This document shows, in pieces, positions 7,559 to 15,119 of a stretch of 38,892 nucleotides of DNA (position 1 is the stretch's first letter; each line of letters begins with the position of its first letter). A program made the translations under genes and the position numbers. The notes below the pieces were generated by a model. The model was not told the origin of the DNA. It saw only the letters and a list, made by a program, of their open reading frames with translations, and made no database searches. The stretch is from Flavobacteriales bacterium (lineage in GTDB: Bacteria; Bacteroidota; Bacteroidia; Flavobacteriales; Schleiferiaceae). The stretch spans positions 1 to 38,892 of the forward strand of contig REDE01000120.1 of the NCBI GenBank assembly GCA_007693635.1, given 5' to 3'.

Positions 7559-8673
7559 GGTTGTGAAGTTATCTTTTCAATATCCACCAAATACTGGCGG
7601 GCTATTTCTTTCCAATGGTGCGATTGTCGAAGTGTGTGCCAAGCAAAGATACGCGCCTCATTTTCGGAAGGGGCTTCTAAAATCCCTAAAACAGCCTCAG
7701 CGAATTTTTGTGCATCAAGATCGACTAATTTACCCAAGTTAGTACCCTCTATCACATCCGGATTCCCACTAGCTCTGCTAGCTACCACGTACAAACCTGC
7801 AAATAAAGCTTCCAAAACACTTATCGACATACCTTCAAATTCACTCGGAGCAATTAAAACATCATGCGATCGAAGAATCTTTGGCATAGAATCTCTAGAA
7901 ATCAAGCCGAGAAAATCAATCTTCAACGAGTTCTTTTCCGCAACTTTCTTAACTTTTTGAAGTAAAGGACCATCACCGGCAATGCTTAGCTCCACATCCT
8001 TGTTTTTTAAAATCCGCATCATCTCGAGCAAAATATCTGGACGTTTTTGCTGCACCAAGCGACCAGCAAAAAGTAAACGAAGAGGGCGTTTGCTTAAGTC
8101 AGTTAAAACATCTGAAGAATTAGGAAAACCACCATTGGGAATTTTATGCACCGTATGCTCAGCCATAAACCTGCGTGCATTACGTTCCATTTCTTCAGAC
8201 TGCACCCACAAGACCCTAGACTTTGCAACAATCGATCGAATCAAAGGGTAAAGCAATAAATGATAACCAAACATCATTTTTGGATAGGCCCAAGGAATAT
8301 CGTGTCCGTGCGAAATTATCCCCATAGGAATTGGCGAATTAAAAGCCGCCAAACCTCCAGGAATACTAAAATGAGCCATACAAAAATCGTAATTACCCCA
8401 GCCCGTAACTTTCAAGTAGCGCTTTGCTGCCCTGGTCCAGTCGAGCTTTTCACGAATACCTGATTTGAAAAAATGCGGTCGGTATGTCGGTAAACGAACG
8501 ACTTCCAGATTTGGAGTTTCCTCGAAATCCACAGGCTTTGGAGGTGCAGAGGTGACGACACTTACACGATGCCCCAACTCCGCAAAGTATTTTGCCTGCC
8601 AAGAGGCTATTACCCCAGCGCCACCGCCTATCGGAGGGTACTCATAAATCAGTATGAGAATGTGCAAACTCAC
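7555..8673 (-). CDS. Glycosyltransferase family 4
   Basis: 372 aa. The N-terminus HILILIYEYPPIGGGAGVI is the classic GT4 glycine-rich start. FAGRLVQQKRPDILLEM and EFEGMSISVLEALFAG in the C-terminal half give the donor-binding domain. The start codon is GTG at 8673 and overlaps the preceding gene's stop (GTGA, 8670-8673); no ATG is available nearby. It is the second gene of the reverse glycosyltransferase operon. Confidence 0.87.
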   Translation of the reverse strand: MSLHILILIYEYPPIGGGAGVIASWQAKYFAELGHRVSVVTSAPPKPVDFEETPNLEVVRLPTYRPHFFKSGIREKLDWTRAAKRYLKVTGWGNYDFCMAHFSIPGGLAAFNSPIPMGIISHGHDIPWAYPKMMFGYHLLLYPLIRSIVAKSRVLWVQSEEMERNARRFMAEHTVHKIPNGGFPNSSDVLTDLSKRPLRLLFAGRLVQQKRPDILLEMMRILKNKDVELSIAGDGPLLQKVKKVAEKNSLKIDFLGLISRDSMPKILRSHDVLIAPSEFEGMSISVLEALFAGLYVVASRASGNPDVIEGTNLGKLVDLDAQKFAEAVLGILEAPSENEARIFAWHTLRQSHHWKEIARQYLVDIEKITSQP

Positions 8674-9668
8674 TGCTCCTTCTCGATTACAAACATAGGC
8701 TTATCTTGATTCTGCCGAAATAAACGACTGACATACTCAGACAGAATCCAAAGTAGAATAAACATCAGCCCGTTAAACATAAATAAAAACACGACTAACC
8801 ATTTGTACAAAGGGTAGACCTCATGATTGATTAGCGTGTCGTAAATGATGTACAGCAAAAAGAAACTCCCGGTAGCAATAGAAATAATCCCTAAAAACAA
8901 CCCCAATTTTAAGGGCAAAGTGGAAAAACTAAGCAAACCATTTAAGGCTAAAGAAAACATTTTCGCGAAAGTATATTTTGTATCACCGCTATTGCGCAAC
9001 GGACGCTCATAATCTACAAAATCGTGGGTATAACCCAAATAAGCAACCATTCCCCGAACAAAAGGGTCCTTGCGTTTCATCGCTAATAAATCATCCACTA
9101 CCTGCCTGTCGAGTAAGCGAAAATCTCCAACATGTTCGGGAATAGAAGATGTCGAGTATTTGGTTAAGAGCCGATAATACACACGCGCAGATAGGCGCTT
9201 GAACCATCCGTCTGATTGACGATTTTTACGTCGGCCATAAACAACCTTATTTCCCGATTTCCAGGAAGATATAAAGCGTGGCAAACACTCGGGCGGATCT
9301 TGAAGATCAGCATCCATGGTGATAACCGCCTCTCCATTAGCACGCGATAAACCGGCATACAGAGCGGGCTGGTGCCCAAAATTTCGAGTGAGTTTTAGAA
9401 TTCGTATATTTTTGTTACCTGCCTGAAGTTCATTGAGAACCTCAACACTAGCATCGGTACTACCATCATCTACAAAGAGGTATTCCCGGTTGGGATAGGC
9501 TGTCAAAACCTCCTCGAGTTTCGAAACAAGTATAGGTAAATTCTCTGCTTCGTTACAGACAGGAATAACTAAGCTTATTAAAGGTGAGGTGTTTGTCTTC
9601 AAGGGATAAAGTGAGGGCTGAGTTTGGATAAAATTTTTAGTTCGAATAACTTTGGCCAAAAATAGCAA
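8670..9668 (-). CDS. Membrane GT2 glycosyltransferase, GtrB/DPM1-like (polyprenyl-phosphate sugar synthase)
   Basis: 332 aa. GT-A domain: SLVIPVCNEAENLPIL (about 32-47), LFVDDGSTDAS, RNFGHQPALYAG and the metal-binding DAD at 119-121 in MDADLQDPPE. The C-terminus has two strong transmembrane segments (about 245-272 and 283-312), as in GtrB/ArnC/DPM1 enzymes that load a sugar onto undecaprenyl phosphate at the inner membrane. No ATG exists between the upstream stop and the conserved region, so the start is TTG at 9668 or 9659, or another near-cognate codon. It is first in the operon with three GT4 genes and divergent from a TMTC-like protein that could use its product. Confidence 0.85.
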   Translation of the reverse strand: MLFLAKVIRTKNFIQTQPSLYPLKTNTSPLISLVIPVCNEAENLPILVSKLEEVLTAYPNREYLFVDDGSTDASVEVLNELQAGNKNIRILKLTRNFGHQPALYAGLSRANGEAVITMDADLQDPPECLPRFISSWKSGNKVVYGRRKNRQSDGWFKRLSARVYYRLLTKYSTSSIPEHVGDFRLLDRQVVDDLLAMKRKDPFVRGMVAYLGYTHDFVDYERPLRNSGDTKYTFAKMFSLALNGLLSFSTLPLKLGLFLGIISIATGSFFLLYIIYDTLINHEVYPLYKWLVVFLFMFNGLMFILLWILSEYVSRLFRQNQDKPMFVIEKEQ

Positions 9669-9697
9669 TAAAGCAGGGAATGTTCATACTTGTTTTC

Positions 9698-9705
9698 TAT
9701 CTTCG
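9698..9705 (+). promoter_or_regulatory. Possible -7 box TATCTTCG before the TMTC-like gene
   Basis: One mismatch to TAnnTTTG, 24 nt before the ATG at 9730. The identical box TATCTTCG lies before the VWA gene (31230-31237). No TTG at the canonical distance is seen. Confidence 0.35.
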
Positions 9706-9729
9706 CTAAAGAAAATCACACTGCTATCG

Positions 9730-11763
9730 ATGAATACTACTCCACTCCTACGAACCCATTGGGGGATTTTATTATTACTGATTTTTACCGCACTATTATA
9801 TCAGCGCGTAGGCAATTTTGACTTTTTACTCTACGACGACAATCGGTATGTTACGGGAAACTTTGACATTCAGGACTTAAGTTGGGATGGTATTCGAAAA
9901 ATGTTTAACAGCCCGCAATACTTCGAAGAACTTATTCCTCCACTGACCTCGGTAAGTATGGCCGTGAATTACGCCATCAGCGGATATAATCCTTCGGGTT
10001 ATCACTTGACAAATCTATTATTCCACCTAGCTAATGTCTTTTTGGTATGGATGCTAATTTTCAAATTAAGCAAACGCCAAGAAATGGCCTTATTTGTAGC
10101 GGCAATATTTGCTTTTCATCCAGTAATCGTTGAGGCTGTTGCGTGGGTTTCTGCCCGTAAAGAGGTTCAATACACCTTTTTCTACCTCTTAGCGACTTTT
10201 TCAGCTATAAAATTTTGGGAAAACAAAAAAATTCATTGGTATATACTCATCATTTTATTGTTTTTGCTCTCCTACCATTCAAAATACGCGGCGGCCAGTT
10301 TCCCTATTTGGTATGTCACTTTGGCTTTCATTTGGAAAAAACGCAGTGACTACGGTCGAATTGCCCTTGAGTCCATAGCTTTTTTTATCCTTCCGTTACG
10401 AAGTCTGTGGCTTTCTTTTCAAGGGAGTCAAACACCTAGTATTTCCACCAACGCAGGCGAAATAGAATCGCAAATTGCAGCTTCATCGGAAGTGCTATAC
10501 AATTCACTATCATTTATTCAGAAAATTGTCTTGGGAGGCTACAGCTTGCTTAAGTACCTGACAAACTTTTTGTTCCCTGTAAACCAACAAATCATCTATC
10601 CCTATCCGCAACTGAATGAAACTGGAGGATTGACCACCAACGTGGTAATCATGGGCACCTTTGGTTGGATGTTGTTTTTCGCGGGAATCTATCTGCTTTA
10701 TCGCAGCTACCAAAAAAACCGATCATTGGCAGTTTTCGGACTCCTCATTTTTGGAGTGCATGTTCTACTACTCATGCACATACTACCACTGGGTGGAAGG
10801 GTTGTAACTGCCGATCGCTACATGTATTTTCCCCAAATTGGACTGGGGATTTTGTTGTTTTTACTGATTAGCGAAAACCTCAAAAAATATCCCAACTACC
10901 TCCTTGGTGCCATAATCCTTGGTTGTGCATTCCTAACCCATCTTCGGCTACCAAACTGGGAAAATACGCAAACCGTGTTTACTCATCTCGCTGAAAATGA
11001 ACCTGAGTACGCAACAGCAAGAGTCCTTGTCGGGACCTACCACTACGAAAAAGGCGAAAAACCCAAGGCTATCGAGGAATTCCAGAAGGCATTAGAGCTT
11101 GATTCCAATAATTTTGTAGCTTGCATAAACCTAGCGGCTATTTTCATAGAAAAAAATCAATATCCCGAGGCAGAAAAACTATTAAAGCGTGGTCTGCAAA
11201 TAGAGTCCGAACACGCTGGAACCTACTACAACTTGGCACTAATTTACCTCCGCCAGAATATATATCACGAGGCCCTCAAGTATTTTAAAGAAGCCGTGAA
11301 ATATGAAGATTTTGGTGGTTTTCATCATTTATCGCACTACAATATCGCATCAATCTATCAGCAATTAGGGCAAACAGACTTAGCGATTGAGCACTATGAA
11401 CTGTCGGTAGAACGAAAACCAAACTTTGCCAACGCCTACCATCGATTAGCGATCAATTATAATCGAAAAGGTCTACAAGAAAAGGCAATCGAAAACGCGC
11501 AAAAAGCAATACAATACGACCCCAATCTGACAGCCGCCAGAATGGATCTACTAAAGCTACTCTCCGATAATCAAAATTATAAGCAGTTACTCAACCAGGC
11601 AGAAATCGCAATTAAACGAATGCCTAATGACGCGCGAGGGTACTATTATCGTGGATTGGCTTATTTTGGCATGAAAGCCTTTAGTGAGGCCTGCAATGAC
11701 TGGGCTATGGCTTCAAACATCGACGAAGCAAAAAAATTATTGGCCGAATATTGTGATCGGTAA
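9730..11763 (+). CDS. TMTC-like polytopic membrane protein with C-terminal TPR repeats (candidate GT-C glycosyltransferase)
   Basis: 677 aa from the ATG at 9730. The N-terminal ~400 residues form roughly ten hydrophobic segments with motifs of the TMTC/O-mannosyltransferase-like fold: FLLYDDNRYV in the first periplasmic loop (acidic pair typical of GT-C catalytic loops), HLTNLLFHLANVFLV, AAIFAFHPVIVEAVAWVSAR and YMYFPQIGLG. About residues 425-675 are six or more tetratricopeptide repeats, starting ARVLVGTYHYEKGEKPKAIE. GT-C enzymes use polyprenyl-phosphate sugars; the divergent neighbour is a GtrB-like enzyme that makes such donors. Transfer activity is inferred, not shown; the protein could instead be a scaffold. 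Its stop lies 3 nt from the end of convergent tatA. Confidence 0.8.
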   Translation: MNTTPLLRTHWGILLLLIFTALLYQRVGNFDFLLYDDNRYVTGNFDIQDLSWDGIRKMFNSPQYFEELIPPLTSVSMAVNYAISGYNPSGYHLTNLLFHLANVFLVWMLIFKLSKRQEMALFVAAIFAFHPVIVEAVAWVSARKEVQYTFFYLLATFSAIKFWENKKIHWYILIILLFLLSYHSKYAAASFPIWYVTLAFIWKKRSDYGRIALESIAFFILPLRSLWLSFQGSQTPSISTNAGEIESQIAASSEVLYNSLSFIQKIVLGGYSLLKYLTNFLFPVNQQIIYPYPQLNETGGLTTNVVIMGTFGWMLFFAGIYLLYRSYQKNRSLAVFGLLIFGVHVLLLMHILPLGGRVVTADRYMYFPQIGLGILLFLLISENLKKYPNYLLGAIILGCAFLTHLRLPNWENTQTVFTHLAENEPEYATARVLVGTYHYEKGEKPKAIEEFQKALELDSNNFVACINLAAIFIEKNQYPEAEKLLKRGLQIESEHAGTYYNLALIYLRQNIYHEALKYFKEAVKYEDFGGFHHLSHYNIASIYQQLGQTDLAIEHYELSVERKPNFANAYHRLAINYNRKGLQEKAIENAQKAIQYDPNLTAARMDLLKLLSDNQNYKQLLNQAEIAIKRMPNDARGYYYRGLAYFGMKAFSEACNDWAMASNIDEAKKLLAEYCDR

Positions 11764-11766
11764 ATT

Positions 11767-12039
11767 CTACTTTAATGTTCGCTTGATGGTTCCGGTAATA
11801 TCGTCGATGGCTTTTTTGCCTTCTTCAATAGTTTTATTCAAACTCTGCTCCTCGGCTTGATCCATCGCAGAGTCGTTGATGCTGCGCTTGATATCTTCAG
11901 TGGCATTCTTCATCATACGTATTCCTTTACCCAATTCGCGAGCAATTGAGGGAATTTGTTTGGATCCAAAAAACATGACAACGATGACGAGCACAAAGCC
12001 CAACTCACCAAATCCGATATTAAAAAGCAAAAATTGCAT
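11767..12039 (-). CDS. tatA: Sec-independent translocase subunit TatA/TatE-like
   Basis: 90 aa. One N-terminal transmembrane helix (FGELGFVLVIVVMFF), the hinge FFGSKQIP, then the amphipathic helix IARELGKGIRMMKNA and a charged tail: the exact TatA/B layout. TatA oligomers form the pore for folded twin-arginine substrates with TatC, which is not in this window. The ATG at 12039 was chosen over the longer frame because the extension has no family match. It sits downstream of the PDH E2 gene but beyond a terminator and has its own promoter box, so it is probably transcribed separately. Confidence 0.9.
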   Translation of the reverse strand: MQFLLFNIGFGELGFVLVIVVMFFGSKQIPSIARELGKGIRMMKNATEDIKRSINDSAMDQAEEQSLNKTIEEGKKAIDDITGTIKRTLK

Positions 12040-12054
12040 ACAACTAATTTGAGA

Positions 12055-12062
12055 CAAAGGTA
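12055..12062 (-). promoter_or_regulatory. Putative -7 box TACCTTTG of tatA
   Basis: Exact TAnnTTTG match on the minus strand, ending 15 nt before the tatA ATG and downstream of the terminator that closes the pdh unit. No TTG is seen 17-23 nt upstream. Confidence 0.5.
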
Positions 12063-12173
12063 CGGATGAAACCCACATGAGAAAGAGTTTCTCTAACAAG
12101 AGAATGATCAAAAGTGAGGCCCCAAACGATAGTGAATACGAAAGAAAACAGCTTTCGTTCTTATAATTCAAAC

Positions 12174-12209
12174 AAAAAAAGCGCTCTACAGTTTAGTACC
12201 GCAGAGCGC
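12174..12209 (-). terminator. Intrinsic terminator after PDH E2
   Basis: Minus strand: GCGCTCTGCGG (12209-12199), loop TACTAAA, CTGTAGAGCGC (12191-12181) form an 11-bp stem including two G-U pairs. A seven-T run follows (12180-12174). It closes the pdhA-E2 transcript before tatA. Confidence 0.88.
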
Positions 12210-12242
12210 CTTGTATTTCACCTATCTTGGTTATCAATAAAC

Positions 12243-13496
12243 TTACAAAAGCATGTTCATCGGATTTTCAAGCATGGCTTTTAGAGTCTGTAAAAACTTC
12301 GCGCCAGTAACGCCATCTACAATTCGATGATCACAGCTTAAGGTAACCTTCATTGAATTCCCGACTTTAATGCTACCGTCTTTCACAATAGGTTTTTCAA
12401 CTACGCCACCAACAGCCAAAATACAGGCATCTGGTGGATTAATGATCGCCGTAAATTCATCTATCCCGAACATTCCAAGATTCGAAATGGTAAAGGTATT
12501 TCCTTCCCAATCAGATGGCTGGAGTTTCTTGTCGCGAGCCTTACCAGCAAAAGTACGCACCTCCTCACCAATGGTTTTCAGTCCTTTCTGATCAGCATTG
12601 CGAACAACGGGAACGAGTAGACCTTCATCCACGGCAACGGCAACACCAATATTGATGTTGTGATTGGTGCGAATGGTGTCGCCTAACCACGAACTATTTA
12701 TCGCAGGGTGCTGGCGTAAAGCTACCGCACATGCCTTAATAATCATATCGTTGACCGAAATTTTCACATCTCCTGAGGCATTGATAGAGGCTCTGGTTTC
12801 CAAAGCACGATCCATCATAATCTCCATGGTAAGATAGAAATGAGGAGCGCTAAACTTGCTATCGCTCAAGCGACGAGCAATGGTCTTACGCATTTGGGAA
12901 ACAGGAGTATCTTCATAGGAATCTCCAGTCTGAGGCGCACTAGCAGATGAAGATGCAGGGCGAGCGGTTACACGATAATCATCGATATCGCGCTTTACAA
13001 TTCGACCGCCTTCACCAGAACCAGAAACCTGACGTAAATCGATGCCTTTCTCCTCTGCCATTTTACGCGCTAAGGGAGAAACCTTCAAACGATCGGAATC
13101 GTCGTCGCTTTCGGAATTCGCTGTCGATTGGCTCTCCGTCGCAGGCGCTTGATTTGCATCCGACTTGGAGCTTGCTTCTTCTTTTTCGTTGGTTTTCTCT
13201 GCATCCGCATTGGAGGCAGATTTTTTACCGCCTTCGAGCAGAGAAGAGATATCCTCACCTTCTTTTCCCAAGATAGCGAGCACCGAATCTACCGGAGCTG
13301 ATCCACCCTCATCCACACCAATGTGCAGGAGTGTACCTTCTTCAAAAGATTCAAATTCCATTGTAGCCTTATCGGTTTCGATTTCGGCCAGTAGGTCACC
13401 TTCTGAGACTTTATCTCCAACTTTTTTATGCCACTTAGCAACCGTACCTTCTTGCATAGTGTCGCTCAGGCGCGGCATGGTAATTACTTCTGCCAT
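12243..13496 (-). CDS. pdhC: Pyruvate dehydrogenase E2 (dihydrolipoamide acetyltransferase)
   Basis: 417 aa. A single lipoyl domain (1-80) has the lipoylated K43 in ETDKATMEFES. A Ser/Asp/Glu/Ala-rich linker (about 90-135) follows, then the peripheral subunit-binding domain (KVSPLARKMAEEKGIDL..., to about 175). The inner-core acyltransferase domain has catalytic H390 and D394 in SCDHRIVDG. It transfers the acetyl group from lipoate to CoA. Many Flavobacteriia E2 proteins carry two lipoyl domains and exceed 500 aa, so this is a short version. The start is 3 nt after the stop of the E1 alpha gene; a strong terminator follows the gene. Confidence 0.95.
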   Translation of the reverse strand: MAEVITMPRLSDTMQEGTVAKWHKKVGDKVSEGDLLAEIETDKATMEFESFEEGTLLHIGVDEGGSAPVDSVLAILGKEGEDISSLLEGGKKSASNADAEKTNEKEEASSKSDANQAPATESQSTANSESDDDSDRLKVSPLARKMAEEKGIDLRQVSGSGEGGRIVKRDIDDYRVTARPASSSASAPQTGDSYEDTPVSQMRKTIARRLSDSKFSAPHFYLTMEIMMDRALETRASINASGDVKISVNDMIIKACAVALRQHPAINSSWLGDTIRTNHNINIGVAVAVDEGLLVPVVRNADQKGLKTIGEEVRTFAGKARDKKLQPSDWEGNTFTISNLGMFGIDEFTAIINPPDACILAVGGVVEKPIVKDGSIKVGNSMKVTLSCDHRIVDGVTGAKFLQTLKAMLENPMNMLL

Positions 13497-13499
13497 GTT

Positions 13500-14501
13500 T
13501 TATTGTATTTTCACAAATGGATAATCTTCTTGAGCGTAAATATCCTCAAAGATAGCTTCATCATTAGGGAAATCGCTGTTCTCTCCAAAATCAACACATT
13601 CTTTAACGAGTTGTTTTACACGATCATCGATGGCTTCAATCTCGCTATCGGTGGCGTATTTTTTCTCCTTTATGATATTGAGCACTTGAGTAATGGGGTC
13701 AATTTTCTGGTATTCAGCAACCTCATCTTTGGTTCGGTAGTGCTGCGCATCACTCATGGAGTGACCTTTATAGCGATACGTGCGAGCCTCTAAGAATGTG
13801 GGTCCATTACCGCTTCGAGCGCGCTCCATAGCTTCAAAAACAGCTTCATAAGTAGCCACCGGATCCATGCCATCAAAATATGAACAAGGCATTTCGTAGC
13901 CCAGTCCTAACTTGTAAATATCGGTATGATTTGCACTACGAGCCACCGAAGTTCCCATAGCGTAACCATTATTTTCTACGATAAAAACAACCGGTAAATT
14001 GTATAACATCGCCATATTGAGGGTTTCGTGAACAGCACCCTGACGTACAGCACCATCTCCCATATAGGTCAAAGTAACATACGGATCACCCTTATATTTA
14101 TCGGCGAAAGCCAAACCAGCTCCAAGTGGCACTTGTCCACCAACAATTCCGTGTCCACCATAAAAGTGATGCTCCTTTGAAAACATGTGCATAGAACCAC
14201 CTTTACCTTTACTAGTTCCGGTTACCTTTCCCATGAGCTCGGCCATGATCCTTTTAGGATCAACGCCTAAGGCTATAGGTTGAACGTGGTTACGGTATCC
14301 GGTAATCATTTTATCACCTTCTTCCATAGCAAATGCAGAACCGGCTAATACCGCCTCCTGACCATTGTACAGGTGAAGAAAGCCACGAATCTTTTGCTGA
14401 ATATATAATGCCGCAGCTTTGTCCTCAAACTTCCTCCAAAACAACATGTCCTCGTACCATTTGAGATATACTGCTTTGGTTACTTTTTTCTTTTTTGCCA
14501 T
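13500..14501 (-). CDS. pdhA: Pyruvate dehydrogenase E1 component, alpha subunit
   Basis: 333 aa from the ATG at 14501 (MAKKKKVTKAVYL), the conserved N-terminus; 12 further in-frame codons upstream look non-coding. The thiamine-pyrophosphate motif runs from GDG (148-150) to NN (177-178), and the active-site loop YRYKGHSMSD is intact. It decarboxylates pyruvate with an E1 beta partner, which is not in the window and must be encoded elsewhere. It is followed after 3 nt by E2, so the two are co-transcribed. A TATTTTTG box lies 20 nt upstream. Confidence 0.96.
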   Translation of the reverse strand: MAKKKKVTKAVYLKWYEDMLFWRKFEDKAAALYIQQKIRGFLHLYNGQEAVLAGSAFAMEEGDKMITGYRNHVQPIALGVDPKRIMAELMGKVTGTSKGKGGSMHMFSKEHHFYGGHGIVGGQVPLGAGLAFADKYKGDPYVTLTYMGDGAVRQGAVHETLNMAMLYNLPVVFIVENNGYAMGTSVARSANHTDIYKLGLGYEMPCSYFDGMDPVATYEAVFEAMERARSGNGPTFLEARTYRYKGHSMSDAQHYRTKDEVAEYQKIDPITQVLNIIKEKKYATDSEIEAIDDRVKQLVKECVDFGENSDFPNDEAIFEDIYAQEDYPFVKIQ

Positions 14502-14521
14502 AGCTATTAAATTTGAAGGGA

Positions 14522-14529
14522 CAAAAATA
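14522..14529 (-). promoter_or_regulatory. Putative -7 box TATTTTTG of pdhA
   Basis: Identical to the -7 box of both tRNA promoters and 20 nt before the pdhA ATG. The TTG at N19 present in the tRNA promoters is missing here, so it may be weaker or regulated. Confidence 0.5.
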
Positions 14530-14582
14530 GAATGCAAATCGGTGAAGACCGCACTAAAATGGAATAATTATGATGATTGCGT

Positions 14583-15071
14583 CTAATTATTATTTTTTGA
14601 CAACAAAAAATCGCCAGAAAAAGACAGCGGCATAAATTGTTGAACACTTTCAGCTCGGAGAAATCGGTTGCGATCAATGAGAATAATTTCCACCGACTGT
14701 TCAAACCGTACTTCTGATTCGCGAATCACCTGCAAACAACTTCCACAAGGCGGAACCAAGTCTGCCTCCGCAACAATATCCACAAAAACTACCATTCGCA
14801 CGACTTTAGCATCCGGATAGAGAGAATTTGCATAAAACATTGCCACCCGTTCAGCGCATAAACCACTTGGATAGGCAGCATTCTCCTGATTATTTCCGGT
14901 AACAATCTCCTCGTTATCCAACAACAAAGCAGCTCCTACCGAAAAATTAGAATACGGTGCATAGGCGCGCTTGGCAGCTAATTTAGCTTGATCACAAAGT
15001 CTCTGAGCAACGGCATCCAGCTCGGTCTGCAAACCTTTTTGATAAACAACTTCAATTCGATGATTTTCCAT
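14583..15071 (-). CDS. cdd: Cytidine deaminase
   Basis: 162 aa, homotetrameric-type length or slightly longer. Zinc ligands and the catalytic glutamate are C72-A-E74 and P-P-C109-G-S-C112; AYAPYSNFSVGAALL is the conserved substrate-binding start. It converts cytidine and deoxycytidine to uridine forms in pyrimidine salvage. It lies between porV and pdhA; the porV-cdd-pdhA order appears to recur in Flavobacteriia (from memory). A terminator hairpin ends directly at the cdd start codon, leaving no obvious place for its own promoter. Confidence 0.95.
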   Translation of the reverse strand: MENHRIEVVYQKGLQTELDAVAQRLCDQAKLAAKRAYAPYSNFSVGAALLLDNEEIVTGNNQENAAYPSGLCAERVAMFYANSLYPDAKVVRMVVFVDIVAEADLVPPCGSCLQVIRESEVRFEQSVEIILIDRNRFLRAESVQQFMPLSFSGDFLLSKNNN

Positions 15072-15100
15072 AAAAAAAGAAAGGGGCTAAACCAGCCCCT
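15072..15100 (-). terminator. Hairpin terminator between porV and cdd
   Basis: Minus strand: AGGGGCT (15100-15094), loop GGTTT, AGCCCCT (15088-15082) form a perfect 7-bp stem followed by TTCTTTTTTTA that runs into the cdd ATG (15071-15069). It should reduce transcription from porU-porV into cdd. Confidence 0.75.
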
Positions 15101-15119
15101 GTATATAAATCGATAAAAT

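Noticed and set aside
12040-12171. N-terminal extension of tatA
   Set aside because: The extension begins at a TTG, would place a second hydrophobic segment before the normal TatA helix, and spans the TACCTTTG box. The ATG at 12039 gives the family N-terminus.
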